From DAOTTX01 sp034437515 (lineage in GTDB: Bacteria > Chloroflexota > Anaerolineae > Aggregatilineales > Phototrophicaceae): 29,478 bases of DNA. Under the pieces are notes generated by a model. It saw nothing but the letters and a program-made list of their open reading frames with translations. It did no database searches and had not been told where the DNA came from. Positions 24,512 through 29,478 of this stretch are shown piece by piece. The stretch lies in the NCBI GenBank assembly GCA_034437515.1, contig DAOTTX010000461.1:1-29478 (forward strand), read 5' to 3'. How positions within the stretch are numbered: the first letter of the stretch is position 1; each line of letters starts with the position of its first letter. A program made the translations under genes and the position numbers.

Positions 24512-25239
24512 TAACGCCACCTATGAGATGCGACAACTTGAATGGTGATAAACAACGCGATGACGATAATCCCCGCGTAGTACGCGATGTCCTCGGCACG
24601 GATCAACCCGACCAGGAACGACGAGAAGAAATGACCGCTCAGGGTCAGCTTGCGGATGAGGTTTGCCAGTTCAAACGACGCGACGATCTCCCCGGCGAGA
24701 TCACCCAGGTACATCAGCAGCAGAAATGTCATGCTGAGGAACGCGGCGACGATCTGATTCTCCGTCATCGCGGAAAAGGCCGTGCCCACCGCCAGCGCCG
24801 CCCCACCATACAACCAGATGCCGATATACGCGGCGAACGCCTGCCCCATATCCGGCGGGACGAGGCTATACAGAATGATTGTGTAGGTCACGAGCGGCAC
24901 CAACAGCAAAATCGTGTAGAACGCCCATGCGCTCAAGAACTTGCCGATGACGATCCCGGCATCGTTGACCGGCGCGGTCAGCAGCAGTTCGAGCGTCCCC
25001 TCACGGCTTTCTTCCGCGAACAACCGCATGGTCAGCAGTGGTGCGAACACCACCAGACCAAATGCCAGGAACTCAGGAATGACGGCAGGATTCGCCGGAC
25101 GGGTGCCCACTGCCAGCGTCAGGTCATTGTTGAAAAGCAGCGCGGTAATCACCAGAAAGGCGAACGCCACCAGATAAGCCACTGGCGAGGCGAAATACTG
25201 CGCCATCTCCCGCCGGAAAATCGTCCATACACCAGCCAT
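24511..25239 (-). CDS. ABC-2 type permease (GldF/NosY-like)
   Basis: A 242-residue integral membrane protein with about six helices. The opening TIFRREMAQYFASPVAYLVA and the SREGTLELLLTAPVNDAGIVIGKFLSAW stretch (the E-G-T-L-E-L-L-x-x-x-P signature) are characteristic of ABC-2 permeases of the NosY/GldF group. It would form the channel driven by the upstream ATPase. It lies three bases downstream of the ATPase gene, and its stop overlaps the GldG-like start. Substrate unknown. Confidence 0.9.
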   Translation of the reverse strand: MAGVWTIFRREMAQYFASPVAYLVAFAFLVITALLFNNDLTLAVGTRPANPAVIPEFLAFGLVVFAPLLTMRLFAEESREGTLELLLTAPVNDAGIVIGKFLSAWAFYTILLLVPLVTYTIILYSLVPPDMGQAFAAYIGIWLYGGAALAVGTAFSAMTENQIVAAFLSMTFLLLMYLGDLAGEIVASFELANLIRKLTLSGHFFSSFLVGLIRAEDIAYYAGIIVIALFITIQVVASHRWR

Positions 25240-25242
25240 GAT

Positions 25243-26157
25243 TTATTCCCTGGTTACCAGATCGATAAAAATGTCTTCGAGCGTCATGGCGACCGGACGC
25301 AGCTCCAACAGTTGATAGTTCGCCGTCATCACCTTCTCGACGATCAAAGGACGTACATCAACCCCGTGCCTGGTCTGCAAGCTGAAGCCACCGCCCAACG
25401 GTGTCACCTCGACCACACCGTCGAGATTTTGCAGCAGTTGGTGAATGCGCTCGGCATTCGCGCCGCCGATCTCGACGTAGAGTTTATCGCCGGGGTCAAG
25501 CTGGCGACGGAGTGCATCGGGTTTGCCCTGCGCGACGATGCGCCCCTGGTTGATAATCAATACGCGATCACAGACTTGCTCTGCTTCGGAAAGAATGTGT
25601 GTGCTAAACAGCACGGTATGATCGTGCGCCAGTTCGCGCACCGCAGCACGCACCTCAATCACCTGACGCGGATCAATGCCGATGGTCGGCTCATCGAGGA
25701 TAATCACCGGGGGATCGTGTACCAATGCCTGTGCCAGGCCGAGACGCTGCGTCAACCCTTTGGAGAGGTTGCGGACAAGCGTTTTGCGCCGATCTGTGAG
25801 GCGCACCCGTTCCAGCACGTCGTCCGTCCGTGCCTTGATCTTCTTCACACCGCGCAGCCGTGCCCAGAACTTCACATAGCCTTCGACGGTCATATCAGGA
25901 TAGATCGGCACCTGCTCCGGCATGTAGCCGACGCGCCTCCGCACTTCGAGCGAGTCCTCAAGTACGTCATAATCCGCAACGGTCGCCGTGCCTTCACTGG
26001 GGGGCATAAAGCCAGTGAGAATGCGCATTGTGGTGGTTTTACCGGCACCGTTTGGCCCCAGCAAACCGAGAATCTCACCATCACGAGCCTTGAAGCTCAG
26101 GTCATCAACAGCGAGGTGTGTCCCGTAACGCTTGGTCAAATTTTTGACTTCGATCAT
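25243..26157 (-). CDS. ABC transporter ATP-binding protein (GldA-like)
   Basis: A 304-residue nucleotide-binding subunit. Motifs are complete: Walker A GPNGAGKT (34-41), the Q-loop region YMPEQVPIYPDMT, signature LSKGL (131-135), Walker B VIILDEP (151-157) and the H-loop FSTHILSE (His187). A C-terminal extension of about 80 residues (VYVEIGG-like strand region) is common in the CcmA/NatA/GldA group. ATG 26157 is followed by MIEVKNLTKRYG; only a weak ribosome site (GCGAAAAG) precedes it. A near-consensus promoter lies 30-60 bases upstream, so this gene heads the four-gene cassette. It powers export or some mechanical or assembly work by the permease and its auxiliary proteins. Confidence 0.94.
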   Translation of the reverse strand: MIEVKNLTKRYGTHLAVDDLSFKARDGEILGLLGPNGAGKTTTMRILTGFMPPSEGTATVADYDVLEDSLEVRRRVGYMPEQVPIYPDMTVEGYVKFWARLRGVKKIKARTDDVLERVRLTDRRKTLVRNLSKGLTQRLGLAQALVHDPPVIILDEPTIGIDPRQVIEVRAAVRELAHDHTVLFSTHILSEAEQVCDRVLIINQGRIVAQGKPDALRRQLDPGDKLYVEIGGANAERIHQLLQNLDGVVEVTPLGGGFSLQTRHGVDVRPLIVEKVMTANYQLLELRPVAMTLEDIFIDLVTRE

Positions 26158-26185
26158 AACTTTTCGCTTAATCGTTTACGTCGCT

Positions 26186-26214
26186 ATGCTAATTCTACCC
26201 ATGAAAAAGGTCAA
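26186..26214 (-). promoter_or_regulatory. Probable sigma-A promoter for the ABC cassette
   Basis: On the minus strand TTGACC (plus 26209-26214) and TAGCAT (plus 26186-26191) are spaced by 17 bases, about 30 bases before ATG 26157. Five and four of six consensus matches. Confidence 0.55.
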
Positions 26215-26267
26215 GGAAGCGTTAACGCCTTCAGACAAAAAGCCAACACTTGCTAACAGCATTTTTA

Positions 26268-26307
26268 TTTGTGCAATCTGCACGAGTATTTTGCGAAGTT
26301 GCACAAA
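26268..26307. repeat. Inverted repeat, possible operator or hairpin
   Basis: TTTGTGCAA at 26268-26276 and TTGCACAAA at 26299-26307 are perfect inverted copies separated by 22 bases. A smaller palindrome, GTGCA-ATC-TGCAC, lies at 26271-26283. Sitting between two divergent promoters, it could bind a regulator of either. It does not resemble an ARG box. Confidence 0.5.
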
Positions 26308-26342
26308 CTTTCTCAATCAGCGCGGATTATCGTGTATGGTGG

Positions 26343-26371
26343 TTGCTGATGCGCAGATGACGCGCTATCTT
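26343..26371 (+). promoter_or_regulatory. Candidate promoter for the arg leader and argCB
   Basis: TTGCTG at 26343-26348 and TATCTT at 26366-26371 are spaced by 17 bases. Transcription would start near 26378, about 30 bases before the leader ATG at 26411. The boxes are partial matches; position and spacing support the call. Confidence 0.4.
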
Positions 26372-26410
26372 GTAAAGACATTATTGATGATGCAGGAAAG
26401 ATCAAAAGCG

Positions 26411-26497
26411 ATGTTACCAGTCTCAATTCGTGTTCGTCGTAGCCGTCGTCGCCCGCCGACCAATCAGGTCATGGTGGGAGCTTTGCGCTGCTGGTAA
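26411..26497 (+). CDS. Arginine-rich leader peptide (putative arg attenuator)
   Basis: A 28-codon reading frame encoding MLPVSIRVRRSRRRPPTNQV and then MVGALRCW, ending in TAA at 26495-26497. Residues 7-14 are R-V-R-R-S-R-R-R, so six of eight codons are arginine (CGT five times, CGC once); a seventh Arg is residue 26. AGGAAAG lies at 26394-26400, 10 bases before ATG 26411; in-frame ATGs at 26387 and 26390 are possible but sit almost at the predicted transcript end. The frame lies just before a terminator and argC. Peptides of this kind are not functional proteins: ribosome stalling at the target codons when charged tRNA is scarce controls transcription downstream. It fits arginine sensing exactly, but has not been tested. 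Confidence 0.75.
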   Translation: MLPVSIRVRRSRRRPPTNQVMVGALRCW

Positions 26498-26555
26498 CCG
26501 CAAGTTCCGAGCAAAACACTCAACACCCTGACCTGAACGACGGTCAGGGTTTTTT
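26464..26555 (+). promoter_or_regulatory. Attenuator switch: antiterminator segment and competing terminator
   Basis: Segment 2, TCAGGTCATGGTG at 26464-26476, is inside the leader frame 11 bases after the Arg run. It can pair with segment 3, CACCCTGACCTGA at 26524-26536, with 12 of 13 base pairs. Segment 3 is also the 5' arm of the terminator. A small alternative hairpin, GACC (26458-26461) with GGTC (26467-26470), could sequester segment 2. A ribosome stalled on the Arg codons would cover about up to 26465, leaving segment 2 free to block the terminator. A ribosome reading through would disrupt that pairing. Confidence 0.7.
26525..26555 (+). terminator. Rho-independent terminator before argC
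   Basis: A perfect nine-base stem, ACCCTGACC (26525-26533) with GGTCAGGGT (26542-26550), and an eight-base loop are followed by a run of six T (26550-26555). It lies 27 bases after the leader stop and 34 bases before the argC start. Its position inside the transcription unit suggests attenuation. Confidence 0.85.
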
Positions 26556-26589
26556 ATTTACACATGAGGATGGGAGAGAAAAACGATTG

Positions 26590-27588
26590 ATGGTCATTAA
26601 AGCGGGCATTTACGGCGCAAGTGGCTATGCCGGGCAAGATTTGGTCAAACTATTGACCGGGCACCCCCAGGTCGAGGTCGTCTTTGGGACGTCGAACACC
26701 TATGCCGCCGAACGTATCCCCGGCGGCGAACTGGTCTATATTCCACACGAGGATGCGCCGCTGGCCCAGGTCGATGTGGCTTTTCTGGCGCTGCCGCACA
26801 AAGCATCTGCACCGGTCGCCAAACTCGCACTGAGTGCTGGCGTGCGCGTGATCGATCTCTCCGCTGACCTACGCCTGAAAACGTCGGAAGCGTACACCCG
26901 CTGGTATGACATCCCCCACCCGCACCCGGAACTGTTACCGGCACCCTACGGCCTACCGGAGATGCATCGCGCTAGTATCACCGCCGACGTAAAAGCGATC
27001 GCCGTCCCCGGTTGCTACCCGACGGCAACGCTGCTCGGATTGTATCCCCTGCTGGTGCATCATGGGCTGGCGGCGGATGCGCCGATCATCGTGGATGCCA
27101 AATCGGGCGTTAGCGGGGCCGGGCGCACTCCCAAACCCAACACACATTATGTTGAGGCCTACGGCAACCTATCGCCCTATGCAGTCGGGCGCTCCCATCG
27201 TCACGTCGGGGAAATCGAGCAAGAGATCCACGCGCATACCACCCAACCCGGCCCGGTGATCTTCACGCCCCATCTGGTACCCATCGACCGGGGTCTGATG
27301 AGCAGCATCTACGTCACCTTATCCGATGACATTCATGCTGATGAAATGCAGGCTCTCTATGCAGAAACCTACCAGCATGAACCACTCATCGACGTGCTGC
27401 CCGCCGGGACGCAAGCCACATTCAAACACGTACAGCGGGAGAACACCTGCGTCATCAGCCTGACGCCAGTAAACGAGAAATATCTGCACATCACCAGCGT
27501 CATCGACAATTTACGTAAAGGGGCGGCGAGCCAGGCGGTGCAAAACTTCAACCTGATGTTCGACCTCGAAGAAACAACCGGATTATAA
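26590..27588 (+). CDS. argC: N-acetyl-gamma-glutamyl-phosphate reductase
   Basis: A 332-residue enzyme that reduces N-acetylglutamyl phosphate to the semialdehyde with NADPH, the third step of arginine synthesis. The N-terminal GIYGASGYAG dinucleotide motif (7-16), the catalytic Cys in VPGCYPTATLLGLYPL (C142), the SGVSGAGR segment and HRHVGEIEQE with its catalytic His are all present. This pattern is ArgC rather than LysY. The start could be TTG 26587 (eight bases after GGGAGAG) or ATG 26590; ATG is chosen by codon preference. It lies directly downstream of the arginine-rich leader and terminator, and 20 bases before argB. Confidence 0.96.
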   Translation: MVIKAGIYGASGYAGQDLVKLLTGHPQVEVVFGTSNTYAAERIPGGELVYIPHEDAPLAQVDVAFLALPHKASAPVAKLALSAGVRVIDLSADLRLKTSEAYTRWYDIPHPHPELLPAPYGLPEMHRASITADVKAIAVPGCYPTATLLGLYPLLVHHGLAADAPIIVDAKSGVSGAGRTPKPNTHYVEAYGNLSPYAVGRSHRHVGEIEQEIHAHTTQPGPVIFTPHLVPIDRGLMSSIYVTLSDDIHADEMQALYAETYQHEPLIDVLPAGTQATFKHVQRENTCVISLTPVNEKYLHITSVIDNLRKGAASQAVQNFNLMFDLEETTGL

Positions 27589-27608
27589 ATTAAATTACGG
27601 AGCGCGAT

Positions 27609-28391
27609 ATGAACGAGCAACCTATTGTCATCAAAATCGGCGGACATGAAATCAACGATCATGCGTTTCTTAGTGCGCTTGCAAGCGTTCTTATGAACTT
27701 CGCCGCGCCGGTTGTGATTGTACATGGCGGCGGTGCGGAGATCAGCGAGTTACAAAAGCTCATGGGCATCGAGCCACAATACATCAACGGAATACGGGTC
27801 ACCGATGCCGCCTCATTAAAAGTGGTTGAAATGGTGCTATGTGGTGTGGTGAACAAACGGCTGGTGCGTTATCTTGTAGAGGTGGGCATTGATGCGGTTG
27901 GCATCTCCGGTGTGGATCGCGGCATCATACAGGCCAACAAAATGCAGCACGCCCAACAAGATATGGGCTTTACCGGAGCCATCAGTCATGTGCGTGGTGA
28001 GGCAATCACCGCCATGCTCAATGATGGCATCACACCCGTCATCGCGCCGGTGTCACTCGGCAAAGATGCGCCGGTCGCCTACAACGTCAACGCGGATCAT
28101 GTCGCAGGGGCGGTCGCGGCGGCAATCGGCGCGGAAAAACTGGTCTTTATCACCAATGTCGAGGGGGTGTTGATCGAGGGAGCCGTGCAGCCTTTACTCG
28201 ACGCAGCACAAGCGGATGCCCTTGTGCTCGAAGGTATTATCGTCGGCGGGATGATCCCAAAGGTCAAAACTGCGCTAGGCGCATTAGAGGCGGGGGTTCC
28301 GCAAGCCGTCATCACCAACCTGGATGGACTGGCAACCGACGGCGGCACCGTATTTTCGGCAAAAATTGTGGCTGAAGAATGGACAGCTTAA
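27609..28391 (+). CDS. argB: Acetylglutamate kinase
   Basis: A 260-residue amino acid kinase that phosphorylates N-acetylglutamate, the second step of arginine synthesis. Motifs include IVIKIGGHEI at the N-terminus, VIVHGGGAEI, GIRVTD, YNVNADHVAGAVA and GGMIPKVKTAL. The protein begins immediately with the first beta strand and lacks the extra N-terminal helix of hexameric, arginine-inhibited kinases, so allosteric inhibition by arginine is probably absent, as in E. coli. That would make transcription control more important. The EMVLCGVVNKRLV segment also resembles the LysW-dependent kinase LysZ, so a dual or lysine role cannot be excluded, though argC and the leader favour arginine. TTACGGAGCG precedes ATG 27609. 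Confidence 0.92.
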   Translation: MNEQPIVIKIGGHEINDHAFLSALASVLMNFAAPVVIVHGGGAEISELQKLMGIEPQYINGIRVTDAASLKVVEMVLCGVVNKRLVRYLVEVGIDAVGISGVDRGIIQANKMQHAQQDMGFTGAISHVRGEAITAMLNDGITPVIAPVSLGKDAPVAYNVNADHVAGAVAAAIGAEKLVFITNVEGVLIEGAVQPLLDAAQADALVLEGIIVGGMIPKVKTALGALEAGVPQAVITNLDGLATDGGTVFSAKIVAEEWTA

Positions 28392-28963
28392 CCTATTTGA
28401 AAAACGGCAGTCTGCGCCAGCAAACCACATACGACACATTAGCGCATCTGAACATCTTCGACGTACTGGCGGCCTACGATCCGGTTCTTGCAGGGACGAT
28501 TCCTTTGGGGATCGACGTGGCGACCAGTGACCTCGACATTATCTGCTATGCCGACGATCTAGAAATGTTCGCCGCTGAAGTCCGTAAGCTATACGGTGAC
28601 TATCCGGCGTTCAGCCAGTGGCAACGCGAGATACGCGGCGAAGCCAGCAGAGTCGCGATTTTCAGCGCCGGAGACTTTACGGTCGAAATTTTTGCACAGA
28701 ATCGCCCTACCGGCGAACAATACGCCGTGCGTCATATGCAGGTTGAGGCACGACTGCTGAAGATCGCCGGGGACGCAGCACGGCAAGCTATTCGAAAGCT
28801 AAAATCAGGCGGAGTCAAAACCGAACCAGCATTCGCTGCCTATTTTAAGCTCACCGGGCACGGGTTAAGCGATGATCCATATGAAGCCCTGCTCGAACTC
28901 GAAACGTGGGATGATGAGGCCCTCCAAACGCTTATCCCAGCAGAAAAGGACATCACCGAATGA
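28379..28963 (+). CDS. DUF4269 protein (nucleotidyltransferase-like fold)
   Basis: A 194-residue protein I recognise as DUF4269. The core GTIPLGIDVATSDLDIICY carries the S-D-L-D-I pattern similar to the metal-binding Asp pair of minimal nucleotidyltransferases, here preceded by NIFDVLAAYDPVLAG. A C-terminal helix region contains EPAFAAYFKLTG and DDPYEALLELE. Family function is unknown; a nucleotide- or nucleotidyl-transfer role is a fold-based guess. The start overlaps argB by 13 bases and the end overlaps the HIT gene by four (ATGA), so it is firmly within the arg transcription unit. Confidence 0.85.
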   Translation: MDSLTYLKNGSLRQQTTYDTLAHLNIFDVLAAYDPVLAGTIPLGIDVATSDLDIICYADDLEMFAAEVRKLYGDYPAFSQWQREIRGEASRVAIFSAGDFTVEIFAQNRPTGEQYAVRHMQVEARLLKIAGDAARQAIRKLKSGGVKTEPAFAAYFKLTGHGLSDDPYEALLELETWDDEALQTLIPAEKDITE

Positions 28964-29379
28964 GCGACGACTGCGTCTTCTGTGGCATCGTGCGCGGCAC
29001 CAGCCCGGCCAGCATCGTCTATTCGGATGAAACCACCCTGGCATTCATGAACATCAGGCAATCCAACGCCGGGCATGTCCTGGTCATCCCCAAAGCGCAC
29101 ATCCGCACGATGGATCAACTGCCGCTCGAAGTCGCCGGGGAACTGTTCCAGACGGTTGTGCGTGTCAGTCGGGCGATCAAAGCGACATTTATCGATGATG
29201 ACATGGGCATGAGCCTGTGGCAATCGAATGAGGCCGTCGCCGGTCAGGAGATCGACCATGTTCACATTCATCTACTGCCCCACCGACGATCCGACGAATT
29301 GATCTTGCGCTACCGTCAGCCACCACCACCGCACGAACCGCGTGAGCGTCTCGACGCCCTCGCCGCAAAGTTAGGCTGA
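28960..29379 (+). CDS. HIT family nucleotide hydrolase/transferase
   Basis: A 139-residue histidine-triad protein. The catalytic motif is HVHIHLLPHR near residues 95-105, the middle His being the nucleotide-linked nucleophile. CVFCGIVRG at 5-13 gives the Cys pair that often binds zinc with a downstream His, and the NAGHVLVIPKAHIRTM segment is typical of the Hint/bacterial HIT branch. These enzymes hydrolyse nucleoside phosphoramidates or dinucleotides. It overlaps the DUF4269 gene by four bases; with that gene it forms a small nucleotide-handling tail on the argCB unit. The link to arginine metabolism is unclear and may be only transcriptional. Confidence 0.94.
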   Translation: MSDDCVFCGIVRGTSPASIVYSDETTLAFMNIRQSNAGHVLVIPKAHIRTMDQLPLEVAGELFQTVVRVSRAIKATFIDDDMGMSLWQSNEAVAGQEIDHVHIHLLPHRRSDELILRYRQPPPPHEPRERLDALAAKLG

Positions 29380-29449
29380 TCCAGATATTAAAATCGGTCA
29401 AAATCCAGTAAACTAAACACCACATGTCGGGTCTGAGGAGACGGGTATC

Positions 29450-29478
29450 ATGGAAGTAAGCGCCGAATTGAAAACAGC
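29450..29478 (+). CDS. Start of an unidentified gene (runs off the right edge)
   Basis: ATG 29450 is preceded by TGAGGAGACGGG and opens a frame reading MEVSAELKT before the window ends. It is too short to identify. Codon use is normal, and the ribosome site supports a real start. It is about 70 bases downstream of the HIT gene and may be separate from the arg unit. Confidence 0.45.

Larger units (their letters stand above)
26158..26589. other. Divergent control region between the ABC cassette and argC
   Basis: This 432-bp stretch carries no ordinary gene. From left to right it holds the ABC promoter (minus strand), a 9-base inverted repeat at 26268-26307, a candidate arg promoter at 26343-26371, an arginine-rich leader reading frame at 26411-26497, and an antiterminator/terminator switch ending at 26555, followed by the argC ribosome site. 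Confidence 0.8.

Noticed and set aside
24502..26256. A 584-codon open frame on the plus strand, antisense to the ABC cassette
   Set aside because: It lies over three well-supported genes with clear motifs, has no recognisable domain and a shadow-like composition rich in Gln, Arg and His.
26158..26410. ArgR/AhrC ARG box upstream of argC
   Set aside because: No pair of AT-rich TNTGAATWWWWATTCANW-like boxes was seen; the inverted repeat at 26268-26307 has a different sequence.
26132..26497. A 121-residue plus-strand protein ending with the arginine-rich segment
   Set aside because: Its first part overlaps the ABC ATPase start and promoter on the other strand and has no ribosome site. Only the short 3' part from 26411 has a plausible start and a leader-like position.
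27609..28391. argB as LysZ of a LysW-dependent lysine pathway
   Set aside because: The EMVLCGVVNKRLV block is LysZ-like, but the adjacent argC is of the ArgC type, the leader is arginine-rich, and no lysW or lysX is nearby.
1..29478. tRNA, rRNA, CRISPR array or prophage
   Set aside because: By reading the gaps I saw no cloverleaf-like sequence, no regularly spaced direct repeats and no phage or transposase genes. A covariance-model scan could not be run.

Overview
The window looks like a chromosomal segment of a member of the Chloroflexota, most likely an Anaerolineae-type lineage. I infer this from the kind of proteins present: an unlinked TIGR03960/TIGR03936 radical-SAM pair, a short three-domain S1 protein, a GldAFG-like ABC cassette, and a multi-TM/GAF protein with an HTH-like tail. 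No rRNA or protein match could be run, so the assignment is a recognition-based guess. Genes are tightly packed with short gaps, and most are ordinary core or housekeeping genes. I see no tRNA, rRNA, CRISPR array, prophage or transposase gene.

Layout. 1-3046 (minus): a radical SAM protein followed by a left-truncated MurA homologue that lacks expected catalytic residues. 3113-6631 (plus): two tandem secreted beta-propeller-like paralogues, a DinB-fold protein and a flavodoxin/HemG-like protein. 6632-9641: a PfkB-fold kinase-like protein (minus), a pentapeptide-repeat protein (plus), then a DUF2344/TIGR03936 protein with psuG (minus). 9719-11118 (plus): two small membrane proteins and an SRAP (YedK/HMCES-type) abasic-site protein. 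11115-13361 (minus): an aldo/keto reductase and a di-haem cytochrome c peroxidase. 13385-13481: a 97-bp MITE-like inverted repeat flanked by TA. 13546-17171 (minus): an S1-domain protein, a hairpin terminator and an FtsK/SpoIIIE translocase. 17281-19239 (minus): a large membrane sensor-like protein with an HTH-like tail. 19311-21943 (minus): primary sigma factor, LiaF-like protein and GNAT acetyltransferase, with a long structured leader upstream of the sigma gene. 22266-26157 (minus): ABC ATPase, permease, GldG-like and DUF4340 proteins. 26343-29379 (plus): an arginine biosynthesis transcription unit, argC-argB-DUF4269-HIT. The first codons of another gene run off the right edge.

The most interesting element lies in the 430-bp gap before argC. 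It holds a 28-codon leader reading frame with six arginine codons in an eight-codon stretch. A canonical Rho-independent terminator follows, and a segment inside the leader frame can pair with the terminator's 5' arm at 12 of 13 positions. This is the layout of a ribosome-mediated transcription attenuator for arginine biosynthesis.

Other points worth a second look are the MurA homologue lacking the Lys22 equivalent, the PfkB-fold protein with Asn at the catalytic Asp position close to psuG, the membrane HTH protein, stop codons that overlap or abut at all three convergent gene pairs, a terminator just upstream of ftsK, and two hairpins in the sigma-factor leader.
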